DNA of 12,862 bases. Origin: Sediminibacterium sp. GTDB lineage: Bacteria > Bacteroidota > Bacteroidia > Chitinophagales > Chitinophagaceae. A program made the translations under genes and the position numbers. Shown piece by piece: positions 1 through 7,494 of the stretch (position 1 is the first letter of the stretch; each line of letters starts with the position of its first letter). Under the pieces are notes generated by a model, which was not told where the DNA came from, did not search any database, and saw only the letters and a list, made by a program, of their open reading frames with translations. Location of the stretch: assembly GCA_023263235.1 (NCBI GenBank), contig JALQXE010000056.1, positions 1-12,862 of the forward strand, written 5' to 3'.

Positions 1-310
1 TTAAAAATAAAAACTTGAATAATGCAAAGTAAAATAACATAATGGTAAACCAGAGCCAAAAACTTCCCATGGTAATAAAAAATCCAAGTAAATCACTGTC
101 AATTGTATCTACCCAAGTTTTTAATCCTGTTTTTAATATAATCCATTCAATAAATGCACTAGATGTTTGACTAAAATAAGTGATACCCAATACAAAAAGA
201 AATGCATAAATTATGCCAGGCAATATCATCCATTTCCACATGCGATGTTGCATGATGAATTGATGTGCTTGAAAATAGGCACGAACCGAAATGATAAGTT
301 CTTTGAGCAA
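1..310 (-). CDS. EI24/CysZ-like multi-pass membrane protein, C-terminus cut by window edge
   Basis: The reading frame stays open from 310 to the window edge (103 codons visible), so the C-terminus is missing. It begins MLKELIISVRAYFQAHQF, an amphipathic start, followed by a first membrane segment at about residues 27-46 and a second, strongly hydrophobic one from about 76 to the edge. The soluble start, the position of the first helix and the Trp/Phe-rich second helix resemble the EI24/CysZ-like family (inner-membrane proteins; CysZ of proteobacteria is a sulfate permease). A transport substrate cannot be inferred here. The proposed start is TTG at 310, 36 nt after the upp stop; an in-frame TAA lies 12 codons upstream of it and no ATG occurs between them. 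In-frame ATGs at residues 20 and 24 would remove the amphipathic N-terminus. It is probably the tail gene of the upp transcript. Confidence 0.6.
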   Translation of the reverse strand, partial: MLKELIISVRAYFQAHQFIMQHRMWKWMILPGIIYAFLFVLGITYFSQTSSAFIEWIILKTGLKTWVDTIDSDLLGFFITMGSFWLWFTIMLFYFALFKFLFL

Positions 311-346
311 TGAATTGATTTTGCAGTAAAGATACGAAGTCCTTTA

Positions 347-1000
347 TTAGGATTGCATTTTGGTTCCATAAGCTAAATCCCCTGCATCTCCTAAGCCAGG
401 AATGATATAACTATGGTCATTTAAAGTATCATCAATATCGCCACACCAAATAGGAATATTTTTACCCAAGGCTGCTTCTAAGGTTTCAATACCTTTTTTG
501 CTTGCGATGGCAACTACGATATGCAATTCCTTTGGAGTTTGATTTTTTGTAATGGCTTTAATGGTTTCAACTAATGAGGCACCGGTAGCCAACATAGGGT
601 CGGATACAATCACCACACGATTGTTCAAATCTGGACAACTTAAATATTCGATACTTATTTCGAAACTACCATCGGCATGATGCTTTCTATAGGCAGAAAT
701 AAAAGCATTATCTGCTTTATCAAAATAGTTTAACATTCCTTGATGTAATGGTAAGCCAGCTCTCAGGATAGTAGCCAATACGGGCTGTTCTGCTAACACT
801 TTTGATTGATGTATGCCTAGTGGGGTAGTTGTTGGAACTATTTTATTGGACATATGCTTACTCATCTCATAAGCTGCTACTTCTCCAATACGTTCTAAAT
901 TTCTTCTAAAGCGCATCCTATCATTTTGCACATTTACGTCTCTTAATTCTGCAACCCAATTGCTCAATAAACTATGATTTTGGCTTAAATGATGAACCAT
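347..1000 (-). CDS. upp: Uracil phosphoribosyltransferase
   Basis: This cytosolic enzyme of pyrimidine salvage makes UMP and pyrophosphate from uracil and PRPP. The 217-residue protein has the family's usual length (about 208-220). The PRPP-binding loop VSDPMLATGAS is at residues 132-142, close to the family's DPMLATGGS form. The uracil-binding C-terminal motif GLGDAGDLAYG is at 202-212. The N-terminal part carries the family's TTTPLG and ATILRAGLP segments at 57-62 and 77-85. These features separate it from PyrR-type regulators and from hypoxanthine phosphoribosyltransferases. The ATG at 1000 follows an A-rich leader with no Shine-Dalgarno. It lies 42 nt downstream of adenine deaminase, giving a base-salvage pair, and a good -7 box in that gap suggests it can also be transcribed alone. 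Confidence 0.95.
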   Translation of the reverse strand: MVHHLSQNHSLLSNWVAELRDVNVQNDRMRFRRNLERIGEVAAYEMSKHMSNKIVPTTTPLGIHQSKVLAEQPVLATILRAGLPLHQGMLNYFDKADNAFISAYRKHHADGSFEISIEYLSCPDLNNRVVIVSDPMLATGASLVETIKAITKNQTPKELHIVVAIASKKGIETLEAALGKNIPIWCGDIDDTLNDHSYIIPGLGDAGDLAYGTKMQS

Positions 1001-1016
1001 CTTTTTTTATTTTTTT

Positions 1017-1048
1017 CAAAACTAACGCTCTTATCGACAATTTTAAAA
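1017..1048 (-). promoter_or_regulatory. Probable internal promoter of upp (Bacteroidota type)
   Basis: On the minus strand TAGTTTTG at 1024-1017 matches the Bacteroidota -7 consensus TAnnTTTG exactly. TTTT at 1048-1045 lies 20 nt upstream and matches the -33 TTTG box in three of four bases. Transcription would begin near 1010, roughly 10 nt before the upp ATG. The -33 box overlaps the end of the adenine deaminase gene. Such motifs arise easily in A+T-rich DNA, so this is a prediction. Confidence 0.4.
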
Positions 1049-2680
1049 TAATTTAAATCCATCCCCGTCAAAAAGCCCCTTATCGCTCAATTTTAAATGG
1101 GGAATTACAAGTAAAGCCATAAAGCTTAAGGTCATAAATGGAGCGCCCAAAGTACTGCCCAATGATTTTGCCATTTTATCAATTTGAGTGTATGCATCTG
1201 CAACTTGGTAAGGATCCTGATCGCTCATTAAACCTGCCACGGGCAATCCAAGTACTTTTTGATCAGTATTGGTGACACAACTAATACCACCTTTTTCCGC
1301 AATCACTAAATTAATGGCTTTTACAATGCTTGCGTCATCAACACCAATAGCAATTATATTATGACTATCATGGGCTACAGTGGAGGCAATTGCACCTTGT
1401 TTAAAACCAAAGTTTTTTATGAATGCCATTTTGGGCGAGGCATTAAAATAGCGGTTATATACCACCATTTTTAATACATCGGCATTTGTATCAGATACGA
1501 TTTTTTGGTCTTTACAATTTGCTTGCATCCACAAACAGTTAGTAATTAACTGGCCATCAATAGCTTCTATTACAGGTATTTCACCACGTGTATTTGATGG
1601 ATATTCATCTTGTAATATTTGAATATCGTTTTCAACAATAGGCTTTGCATTAAACTCATTAATGCTTTCTTCCTTTATAAATGGAATTAAGGTTTTACCT
1701 GCCTCTGCAACCAATTTCCCGTTTATGTATGTTTGTATTACATTAAAGTGCTTTAAATTTTCAACAATAATAAAATTGGCAGGGTCGCCTGCAGCTGCAA
1801 TACCTGTTGGCAGTTTATAATGTATTACGGGATTAATACAGGCAGCTCTTAAAACATTAAAAATATCAATGCCTTTTTCTATTGCTCTCGCACACAAGAC
1901 ATTAATATGACCGTCCAATAAACTATCTGGGTGTTTATCGTCACTACATAACATAATCATAGATGGATGGTCATCTAACAATTCATATAAAGCGTTAAAA
2001 TTTTTTGCTGCGCTGCCCTCACGAATTAAAATTTTCATTCCAAAGCTAAGCTTGTCAACAGCCTCCTCTATAGTAAAACATTCATGGTCCGTGCTAATAC
2101 CTGCTTGAATATATTGTTGCGCTTCTGCTCCCATAAGTCCTGGCGCATGACCGTCTACTGGTTTTCCAGCTTTGTGTGCCGCTGAAATTTTTTTCATCAC
2201 TTCCTCGTCCTTAAACAAAACGCCAGGAAAATTCATCATCTCGCTTAGGTAAAAAATATCTTTATTGGAAAGCAATTTGGTAACTGCTTCACTATTAATT
2301 GAAGCTCCAGCAGTTTCAAAAGCGGTTGCAGGTACACAACTAGGCGCTCCAAAGAAAAAGTGAAAAGGGACTTTTTTACCATTATTAATCATATAATGTA
2401 CCCCCTCTACTCCACAAACATTAGCAATTTCATGAGGATCGCTAATTGTTCCAATGGTGCCATGCACAACTGCTAATCTTGCGAAGGAACTTGGAATGAG
2501 CATACTACTTTCAACATGCACATGACTATCAATAAATCCTGGTAAAATAAAATGATTAGGTGCATTCTCACATGGTGTAATTTTTTCAATCATACCATTG
2601 TTGATACTCAGTGTAGCTGGGTAGATTTTTTTTCCTAAAATATCTACATACTGCCCTGAGACTGTAAAAGTAGTCTCCAT
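1043..2680 (-). CDS. ade: Adenine deaminase (amidohydrolase superfamily)
   Basis: This enzyme hydrolyses adenine to hypoxanthine and ammonia in purine salvage. At 545 residues it is a full-length Ade-type enzyme, not the shorter adenosine-deaminase-like kind. The amidohydrolase metal motif HVH is at residues 53-55 after ILPGFIDS. Further conserved blocks are DPHE at 81-84, SEMMNFPGV with E147, DGHAPG with H178, TDHE with H199, and CSDDKHP with D247/D248; together these supply the binuclear metal site and catalytic acid groups. The C-terminal Ade domain is present, including an AHDSHN motif and a glycine-rich VIAEKGG segment. The ATG at 2680 lies 14 nt after the DUF5916 stop, so it is probably co-transcribed with that gene. 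upp follows 42 nt downstream. No active-site residue appears lost. Confidence 0.93.
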   Translation of the reverse strand: METTFTVSGQYVDILGKKIYPATLSINNGMIEKITPCENAPNHFILPGFIDSHVHVESSMLIPSSFARLAVVHGTIGTISDPHEIANVCGVEGVHYMINNGKKVPFHFFFGAPSCVPATAFETAGASINSEAVTKLLSNKDIFYLSEMMNFPGVLFKDEEVMKKISAAHKAGKPVDGHAPGLMGAEAQQYIQAGISTDHECFTIEEAVDKLSFGMKILIREGSAAKNFNALYELLDDHPSMIMLCSDDKHPDSLLDGHINVLCARAIEKGIDIFNVLRAACINPVIHYKLPTGIAAAGDPANFIIVENLKHFNVIQTYINGKLVAEAGKTLIPFIKEESINEFNAKPIVENDIQILQDEYPSNTRGEIPVIEAIDGQLITNCLWMQANCKDQKIVSDTNADVLKMVVYNRYFNASPKMAFIKNFGFKQGAIASTVAHDSHNIIAIGVDDASIVKAINLVIAEKGGISCVTNTDQKVLGLPVAGLMSDQDPYQVADAYTQIDKMAKSLGSTLGAPFMTLSFMALLVIPHLKLSDKGLFDGDGFKLF

Positions 2681-2694
2681 AAAAAAAGCTTATG

Positions 2695-4920
2695 TTATAA
2701 ATTAAACCAGTAACTAAACTTAAAGATAAGTGCTCTATTCTTATTTTTAAGAATAGGATCTGTAAAATAATTGTCGGTATATACTAAAAAGAAATCGCTC
2801 ATTGGCTTAAATCTGAATTGTAAGCGACTATTAATGTTGAAATTATTTTGTTGGGTGTTGTATTGCATAAACGTAGTCCAAAATAACTTGGTATTGAAAT
2901 TCCATTCAAATTTTGGAGAAATTAATACAAGATTGGTGCTTCCGTATGGCTTTGGCAATTCAATTTTATTAATTTCCGCTCTAACAGACATATTAAAGTG
3001 TGGTTGTGAACGCCAATTTAAACCAATAGATCCTCCAGCAACCGTTCCGTTATAAAACTGGCCAACAGTGGCCATACCAAATATGCCAAACAACTTTCGC
3101 ATATCTGTATTATACATTAATTCAAATTGATTAAACTGATAAAATCCTGCTGGTATTGGCTTTTCGTCGGTAAAAGCAATTGGATACAATAAATTTAAAC
3201 TTGTATTGGAAAATGTGATATTAAATGAGGACGTATTTTTAAAATCTGTTTGTATGCTAAATTTTGCATCAGATTGATTTAAACTATTGTCTGTGTGAAA
3301 AGTGGCAAAATCTTCTATCTTAAATTGTAGTTTTCCAATTGGACCATTGGCGGGCATTATTTTATAACCAATTTGGTTAAATGTATTTCCAAAACCCATG
3401 CGAATGGTAGTATCCCTTTCGGCATCATAATTGTCAATCATTTGCACAAAGCCCATGTCGGTGTAATAGTTTTTGCCAACATTACCTACCATTGTTATAA
3501 AACTCCAATTTGTTCTTTCACTCATAAAACCTCCCTGCACATATTTATCTTGATTGGTTACTGTAGGCTTAAAAGCTTGATGGTAATCGGCCCAGGCACT
3601 AAAGGTTCCAGATGTATTGGCATATTCTAAAGTGACACCCGCATTGCGGCCATATTTGTCAAGCGGATTTTTTTTGGCTTCTTCTTCTGAAATATAATTT
3701 TCTCTATTTAGAAAGTATGTTTTAATTACTGATCTTTTTAAAACACTTCTTTGTAAAGTAAATGCTGAAAAATTTTCTGGAGAATAATTTCCTTGTTTAC
3801 CAGTTTGCATATTCATTACACCAATTCTAGTAGCCTGGTTTAAATTTCCCGACAATCTTGCCCCAAATAAAATAGGAATTCTATTTCCATCTTTATCTAG
3901 TCCAATAGTGCGTGAATAAAAAGGACGAATAGGGGGGATTCCAAAATTGGAAAATAGATCTGAATTTTCTAAAAAGAAGTTCCTTTTTTCTGGAAGAAAA
4001 ATATTGAATCTCGTGAGGTTGGTTACTTGCTGATCTACTTCTACTTGAGAGAAGTCGGGGTTCACTGTTAAATCTAAATTTAGCGATGCATTTAAAGCAA
4101 CCTTTGCATCAAATCCAGTGCTGGCCTGGGTACTTAATGTTTTCCCATTTTCTTTATCCTCGTTACTGTTACCATTTACGTACGGAAGAAAAATTATGTT
4201 TTTTGAAGTAACAGGTGCTCCTGCATTTGGCCAATTAAGCATACCCATATATCCCAAATCATAGGATCTGAAAATGGCAGGTACTTTGGTCCATGTACTA
4301 TATTCGTTATTCTTTGCATCAATCCTTACAAAGTTCATTCCCCAATGCAATTGTTTGGGGTCATATCGAATAGATTTTAAAGGAATCATGATTTCAGCAA
4401 TCCAATAACTTCCATAATCCTTTGTGGCAGAAAACCATTTACTGTCCCAACTCCAAGAAGGTTTGTCATCATAGCTATTACTTAATTGATCCTCTGATTG
4501 GACATTTAGCGCATTAACTACAAAATAAAATCCATTGGTTTTTTTATTCTGAGGATCCAGCATAATACCAACGCCATCATTTCCGTCATGACCAATATCT
4601 CTTTTTAAACCTTTAATAAGTGCAACGCCACTATCATACACTTTAAATGCAAAGTATAAATTTTCATTATCGAACGTAATGCGCACTTCGGTTTGGCGTT
4701 TTGCCTCTCCAATATTATTGGGATATTTTTTATTAAAATGTTGAGCTACTTCTGTGGAAGTCCAAACCGACTCATCTAAAATTCCGTCTATTTTCATTTT
4801 ACTTGAACTAGGCTGAATATTATATTGAAAACCCTTTTGGAAGTCACTGATATTTTGAGCTAATGCAACCTGTGTTGATAGGAAAATGATTAAAATGGTA
4901 ATTACGGTGCGTAGCTTCAT
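2695..4920 (-). CDS. Secreted CBM9-like/DUF5916 protein, probable outer-membrane beta-barrel
   Basis: Function is unknown; the family is often labelled a carbohydrate-binding family 9-like or membrane-associated hydrolase protein, mainly in Bacteroidota. The chosen start at 4920 gives 741 residues with a clean signal peptide (MKLRTVITILIIFLSTQVALA, likely cut after A21). ATG at 4926 adds two residues and is nearly as good. A frame extension to 5070 would overlap the trmD end and bury the signal peptide, so it was not used. A CBM9-like domain spans about residues 35-235, opening with KIDGILDESVW. The DUF5916 signature follows at about 281-324 (NPDFSQVEVDQQ, then FLPEKRNFFLE). The rest is rich in alternating polar and aromatic strands and ends in FSYWFNL, with a terminal aromatic pattern like outer-membrane barrels. 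It sits between trmD and ade with its own likely promoter. Binding to a sugar ligand is unproven. Confidence 0.85.
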   Translation of the reverse strand: MKLRTVITILIIFLSTQVALAQNISDFQKGFQYNIQPSSSKMKIDGILDESVWTSTEVAQHFNKKYPNNIGEAKRQTEVRITFDNENLYFAFKVYDSGVALIKGLKRDIGHDGNDGVGIMLDPQNKKTNGFYFVVNALNVQSEDQLSNSYDDKPSWSWDSKWFSATKDYGSYWIAEIMIPLKSIRYDPKQLHWGMNFVRIDAKNNEYSTWTKVPAIFRSYDLGYMGMLNWPNAGAPVTSKNIIFLPYVNGNSNEDKENGKTLSTQASTGFDAKVALNASLNLDLTVNPDFSQVEVDQQVTNLTRFNIFLPEKRNFFLENSDLFSNFGIPPIRPFYSRTIGLDKDGNRIPILFGARLSGNLNQATRIGVMNMQTGKQGNYSPENFSAFTLQRSVLKRSVIKTYFLNRENYISEEEAKKNPLDKYGRNAGVTLEYANTSGTFSAWADYHQAFKPTVTNQDKYVQGGFMSERTNWSFITMVGNVGKNYYTDMGFVQMIDNYDAERDTTIRMGFGNTFNQIGYKIMPANGPIGKLQFKIEDFATFHTDNSLNQSDAKFSIQTDFKNTSSFNITFSNTSLNLLYPIAFTDEKPIPAGFYQFNQFELMYNTDMRKLFGIFGMATVGQFYNGTVAGGSIGLNWRSQPHFNMSVRAEINKIELPKPYGSTNLVLISPKFEWNFNTKLFWTTFMQYNTQQNNFNINSRLQFRFKPMSDFFLVYTDNYFTDPILKNKNRALIFKFSYWFNL

Positions 4921-4933
4921 AGTCATAAGGTTG

Positions 4934-4967
4934 CAAATATCCTTTATGAAACGTTTTAAATGGCAAA
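4934..4967 (-). promoter_or_regulatory. Probable promoter of the DUF5916 gene
   Basis: On the minus strand TTTG at 4967-4964 is a perfect -33 box. GATATTTG at 4941-4934, 22 nt further on, matches TAnnTTTG except for its first base. The predicted start of transcription (about 4927) is almost at the ATG at 4926/4920, so the leader would be extremely short. The 83-nt gap here is the largest in the minus-strand run, which supports an independent promoter. T-tracts just after the trmD stop lack a convincing hairpin, so I do not call a terminator. Confidence 0.4.
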
Positions 4968-5003
4968 TACGTATAAAAAAACGGGAAAAAAGGTATAAAC
5001 GGC

Positions 5004-5684
5004 CTAATCCTTCTTTAAAATGTCGGGTCGACGTTCTTTTGTGCGTTTTATGGCTTGTTCTTGTCGCCAAGCATCTACTTTTTTGGGATCACCCGTTAAA
5101 AGTATTGGAGGCACTTCCAAATCTCTGAAATTAGCAGGTCTTGAATATACAGGAGGTGCCAATAAATTATCTTGAAAAGAATCGGTTAATGCAGAAGTTT
5201 CATCATTTAAAACACCAGGGATGAGCCGGCCTACGGCATCTACAATAACTGCAGCAGCTAATTCCCCGCCACTTAATACGTAGTCGCCAATGGAAATTTC
5301 CTGTGTCACATACAATTCACGAATACGTTGATCAATGCCTTTGTAATGGCCGCAAATAATTAAAATCCTATTTTTTAGAGAAAGCGTATTCGCATCTTTT
5401 TGGTCAAAAGTTTTTCCGTCAGGTGTAACAAAAATTATTTCATCAAACTTCCCTTCTTGTTGTAATTCATCAATTGCATTGGCAAGAGGCTCACACATTA
5501 TTACCATACCCGCTCCACCACCATATTGGTAGTCATCCACCTGGCCATGTTTATTAATTGCCCATTTTCTTAATTGGTGTAATTTAATATGCAAGTGGCC
5601 TCGCTCTTGTGCACGCTTCATAATGCTGTGCTCAAAAGGGCTGGTCAATAATTCGGGCAATACGGTTAATATTTCTATGGTCAT
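5004..5684 (-). CDS. trmD: tRNA (guanine-N1)-methyltransferase
   Basis: TrmD uses S-adenosylmethionine to methylate G37 beside the anticodon of certain tRNAs, which prevents +1 frameshifting. The 226-residue protein matches the family core. YGGGAGM is at residues 54-60, ICGHYKGIDQR at 110-120, and the trefoil-knot SAM-binding segment IGDYVLSGGE at 132-141. The expected catalytic pair is present as R153 (in GRLIPGVL) and D168 (in TDSF). A conserved PPVYSRP block and the C-terminal ILLTGD...WR segment complete the fold. The ATG at 5684 lies only 9 nt past the S4-protein stop, suggesting co-transcription or translational coupling. It is unusual in lying on the strand opposite rpsP and about 6 kb from ffh, since these genes often share an operon. 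Confidence 0.97.
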   Translation of the reverse strand: MTIEILTVLPELLTSPFEHSIMKRAQERGHLHIKLHQLRKWAINKHGQVDDYQYGGGAGMVIMCEPLANAIDELQQEGKFDEIIFVTPDGKTFDQKDANTLSLKNRILIICGHYKGIDQRIRELYVTQEISIGDYVLSGGELAAAVIVDAVGRLIPGVLNDETSALTDSFQDNLLAPPVYSRPANFRDLEVPPILLTGDPKKVDAWRQEQAIKRTKERRPDILKKD

Positions 5685-5693
5685 ATGGCAAAG

Positions 5694-6089
5694 TTAATCC
5701 AAAAACTCCCCTAAATCTCTTCGATTCTTTTTAGTAGGACGTCCAATTTTACTAAGTCTTTTCCCTGTTTGGAAAGTAGCTGCCACTTGTCTTACTCTCT
5801 CTAATTCTTCCACAGGGGTTAAATCCTCATAATATTTAATGGCCTCGGCATACGCCATTCTTGATTCTAAAATTTGAGTTACGCGTAAGGTCCAATTTTT
5901 ATATTCTGTTCTTGCTTCATAAATATCACCTACCACAACTGCACGAGAAGCTTTTACATTTTCTCCTTTTAGTTTAACCCTTCCTTTTTCAATAGCTTCT
6001 GTTGCCTGGCTGCGCGTTTTAAATACACGAATTGACCAAAGGTATTTGTCTAATCTAACTTTTTCTTTCTTTTCTTTTTCAGTACTCAT
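5694..6089 (-). CDS. S4-domain RNA-binding protein, Hsp15-like
   Basis: This small basic protein (131 residues) has an S4 RNA-binding domain at about residues 11-60. The start of the domain, VRLDKYLWSIRVFKTRSQA, is characteristic of the Hsp15/HslR family, and GRVKLKGENVKAS followed by VVVGD completes the S4 fold. The C-terminus is basic and ends with GRPTKKNRRDLGEF, a tail common in this family. In Escherichia coli Hsp15 binds 50S subunits carrying stalled nascent chains; the same role here is inferred from family only. It starts 3 nt after the M20 peptidase stop and ends 9 nt before trmD, so its closest partners in expression are a translation-related gene and a peptidase. Confidence 0.88.
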   Translation of the reverse strand: MSTEKEKKEKVRLDKYLWSIRVFKTRSQATEAIEKGRVKLKGENVKASRAVVVGDIYEARTEYKNWTLRVTQILESRMAYAEAIKYYEDLTPVEELERVRQVAATFQTGKRLSKIGRPTKKNRRDLGEFLD

Positions 6090-6092
6090 GCT

Positions 6093-7463
6093 TTATGCAT
6101 TTTTTTCAGAAAAGTATTTATGAAAATAGGGAATGGTTTCAATACCCTTGTAAAAATTAGTAACATCGTATTTTTCGTTAGGGCTATGTAAATTATCGCT
6201 GTCTAAACCAAACCCCATAAATACAATTTTTAAACCCAGTTCTTTCTCAAACAAAGAGCAAATAGGAATACTGCCCCCACCTCTTACAGGAATAGGCTCT
6301 TTGCCAAAAGTAGTGGCAATTGCTTTAGCGGCACTCTTGTATTCATGTGAATCTATGGGAGTCATATAAGGTTCGCCACCATGGTGTTCAAAAGCATCTA
6401 CTGTAACATTAGGTGGTGCTATTTTTTTGAAATGGTCCAATACCATTGCTGTAATTTTTTCAGAAGACTGATTAGGTACTAAACGACATGATATTTTTGC
6501 AAATGCTTTAGATGGCAAAACTGTTTTAGCGCCTTCTCCAGTATATCCACCCCAAATACCATTCACTTCTAAAGTTGGACGAATGCCTGTTCTTTCATTA
6601 GTGCTATATCCTTTTTCACCCCATACTTCTTTAATGCCTAAATCATTGGACCATTCTTTTAAATCAAAAGGAGCTTCGGCCATTTTTTTTCTTTCTGTTT
6701 CAGTGGATTCAACTACATCATCATAAAATCCCGGAATGGTTATATGATTATTCTCGTCATGACAAGAAGCAATCATTTTTGACAATATCGTAATTGGGTT
6801 GGCTACTGCTCCACCATACACACCACTGTGTAAATCTCTATTCGGTCCTGTTACTTCTACTTCAATATAACTTAATCCTCTAACGCCAATATCTATTGAT
6901 GGGGTATTCATACTAATCATAGCGGTATCACTAATTAATATTACATCAGCTTTTAACAAGGCATGGTTTCCTTTTACGAAACTGGCTAAATTAGGACTTC
7001 CAATTTCTTCCTCGCCTTCAATAATGAATTTCATATTGGTACACATTGTACCCGTTTTTGTCATCATCTCTAAGGCTTTTACATGCATATAAAATTGTCC
7101 TTTGTCATCACATGCACCGCGCGCGAAAATTTTACCATCAATAATGGTAGGTTCAAAAGGTCCGCTCTTCCATAGTTCTAAAGGCTCTGCTGGTTGAACA
7201 TCGTAGTGACCATACACTAAAACCGTTGGAAATGCAGGGTCTACTATTATTTCACCGTAAACTATTGGATGCCCCTCCGTTTCATAAATTTTTGCAGTGG
7301 TTGCTCCCGCATCCCTCAGTGATTTTTCAACTGCCTTTGCACAGGCAATCATATCATCTTTGTTTTCGCTTTTTGCACTGATGCTTGGAATTCTTAGCAA
7401 ATCCAATAATTCGTTTAAAAAACGCTCTTTGTTTTCTTCTTGAAATTGTTTCCAGCTGTTCAT
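6093..7463 (-). CDS. M20-family metallo-dipeptidase
   Basis: This is a cytosolic zinc-dependent peptidase of family M20, in the carnosinase/dipeptidase branch, expected to cleave dipeptides or remove N-terminal residues. The 456-residue length fits. The co-catalytic metal site is intact: GHYDVQP with H86 and D88, bridging D119 in GACDDKG, the acidic EGEEEIGS block at 149-156 (general base and metal ligand), D179 in ISDT, and H426 in LHSPNE. The insert at about residues 195-365, containing RDLHSGVYGG, is the dimerisation (lid) domain that interrupts the catalytic domain. There is no signal peptide. The ATG at 7463 lies 31 nt past the CDF stop, and the S4 gene follows after 3 nt. The exact peptide substrate cannot be read from sequence. 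Confidence 0.93.
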   Translation of the reverse strand: MNSWKQFQEENKERFLNELLDLLRIPSISAKSENKDDMIACAKAVEKSLRDAGATTAKIYETEGHPIVYGEIIVDPAFPTVLVYGHYDVQPAEPLELWKSGPFEPTIIDGKIFARGACDDKGQFYMHVKALEMMTKTGTMCTNMKFIIEGEEEIGSPNLASFVKGNHALLKADVILISDTAMISMNTPSIDIGVRGLSYIEVEVTGPNRDLHSGVYGGAVANPITILSKMIASCHDENNHITIPGFYDDVVESTETERKKMAEAPFDLKEWSNDLGIKEVWGEKGYSTNERTGIRPTLEVNGIWGGYTGEGAKTVLPSKAFAKISCRLVPNQSSEKITAMVLDHFKKIAPPNVTVDAFEHHGGEPYMTPIDSHEYKSAAKAIATTFGKEPIPVRGGGSIPICSLFEKELGLKIVFMGFGLDSDNLHSPNEKYDVTNFYKGIETIPYFHKYFSEKNA

Positions 7464-7494
7464 AATTCACTTTTTCTATTTTATTAATTCGGGC

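Noticed and set aside
2771..3630. Plus-strand open frames of 85-94 codons opposite the DUF5916 gene
   Set aside because: They are antisense to a well-supported gene, have no recognisable domain, and show no promoter or leader of their own.
4921..5003. Rho-independent terminator after trmD
   Set aside because: T-tracts are present on the minus strand, but no stable stem precedes them; the repeated GTATAAA units are direct, not inverted.
4921..5070. N-terminal extension of the DUF5916 protein by 50 residues
   Set aside because: It overlaps the 3' end of trmD, is very basic and unlike the family, and would hide a clear signal peptide that begins at 4920.
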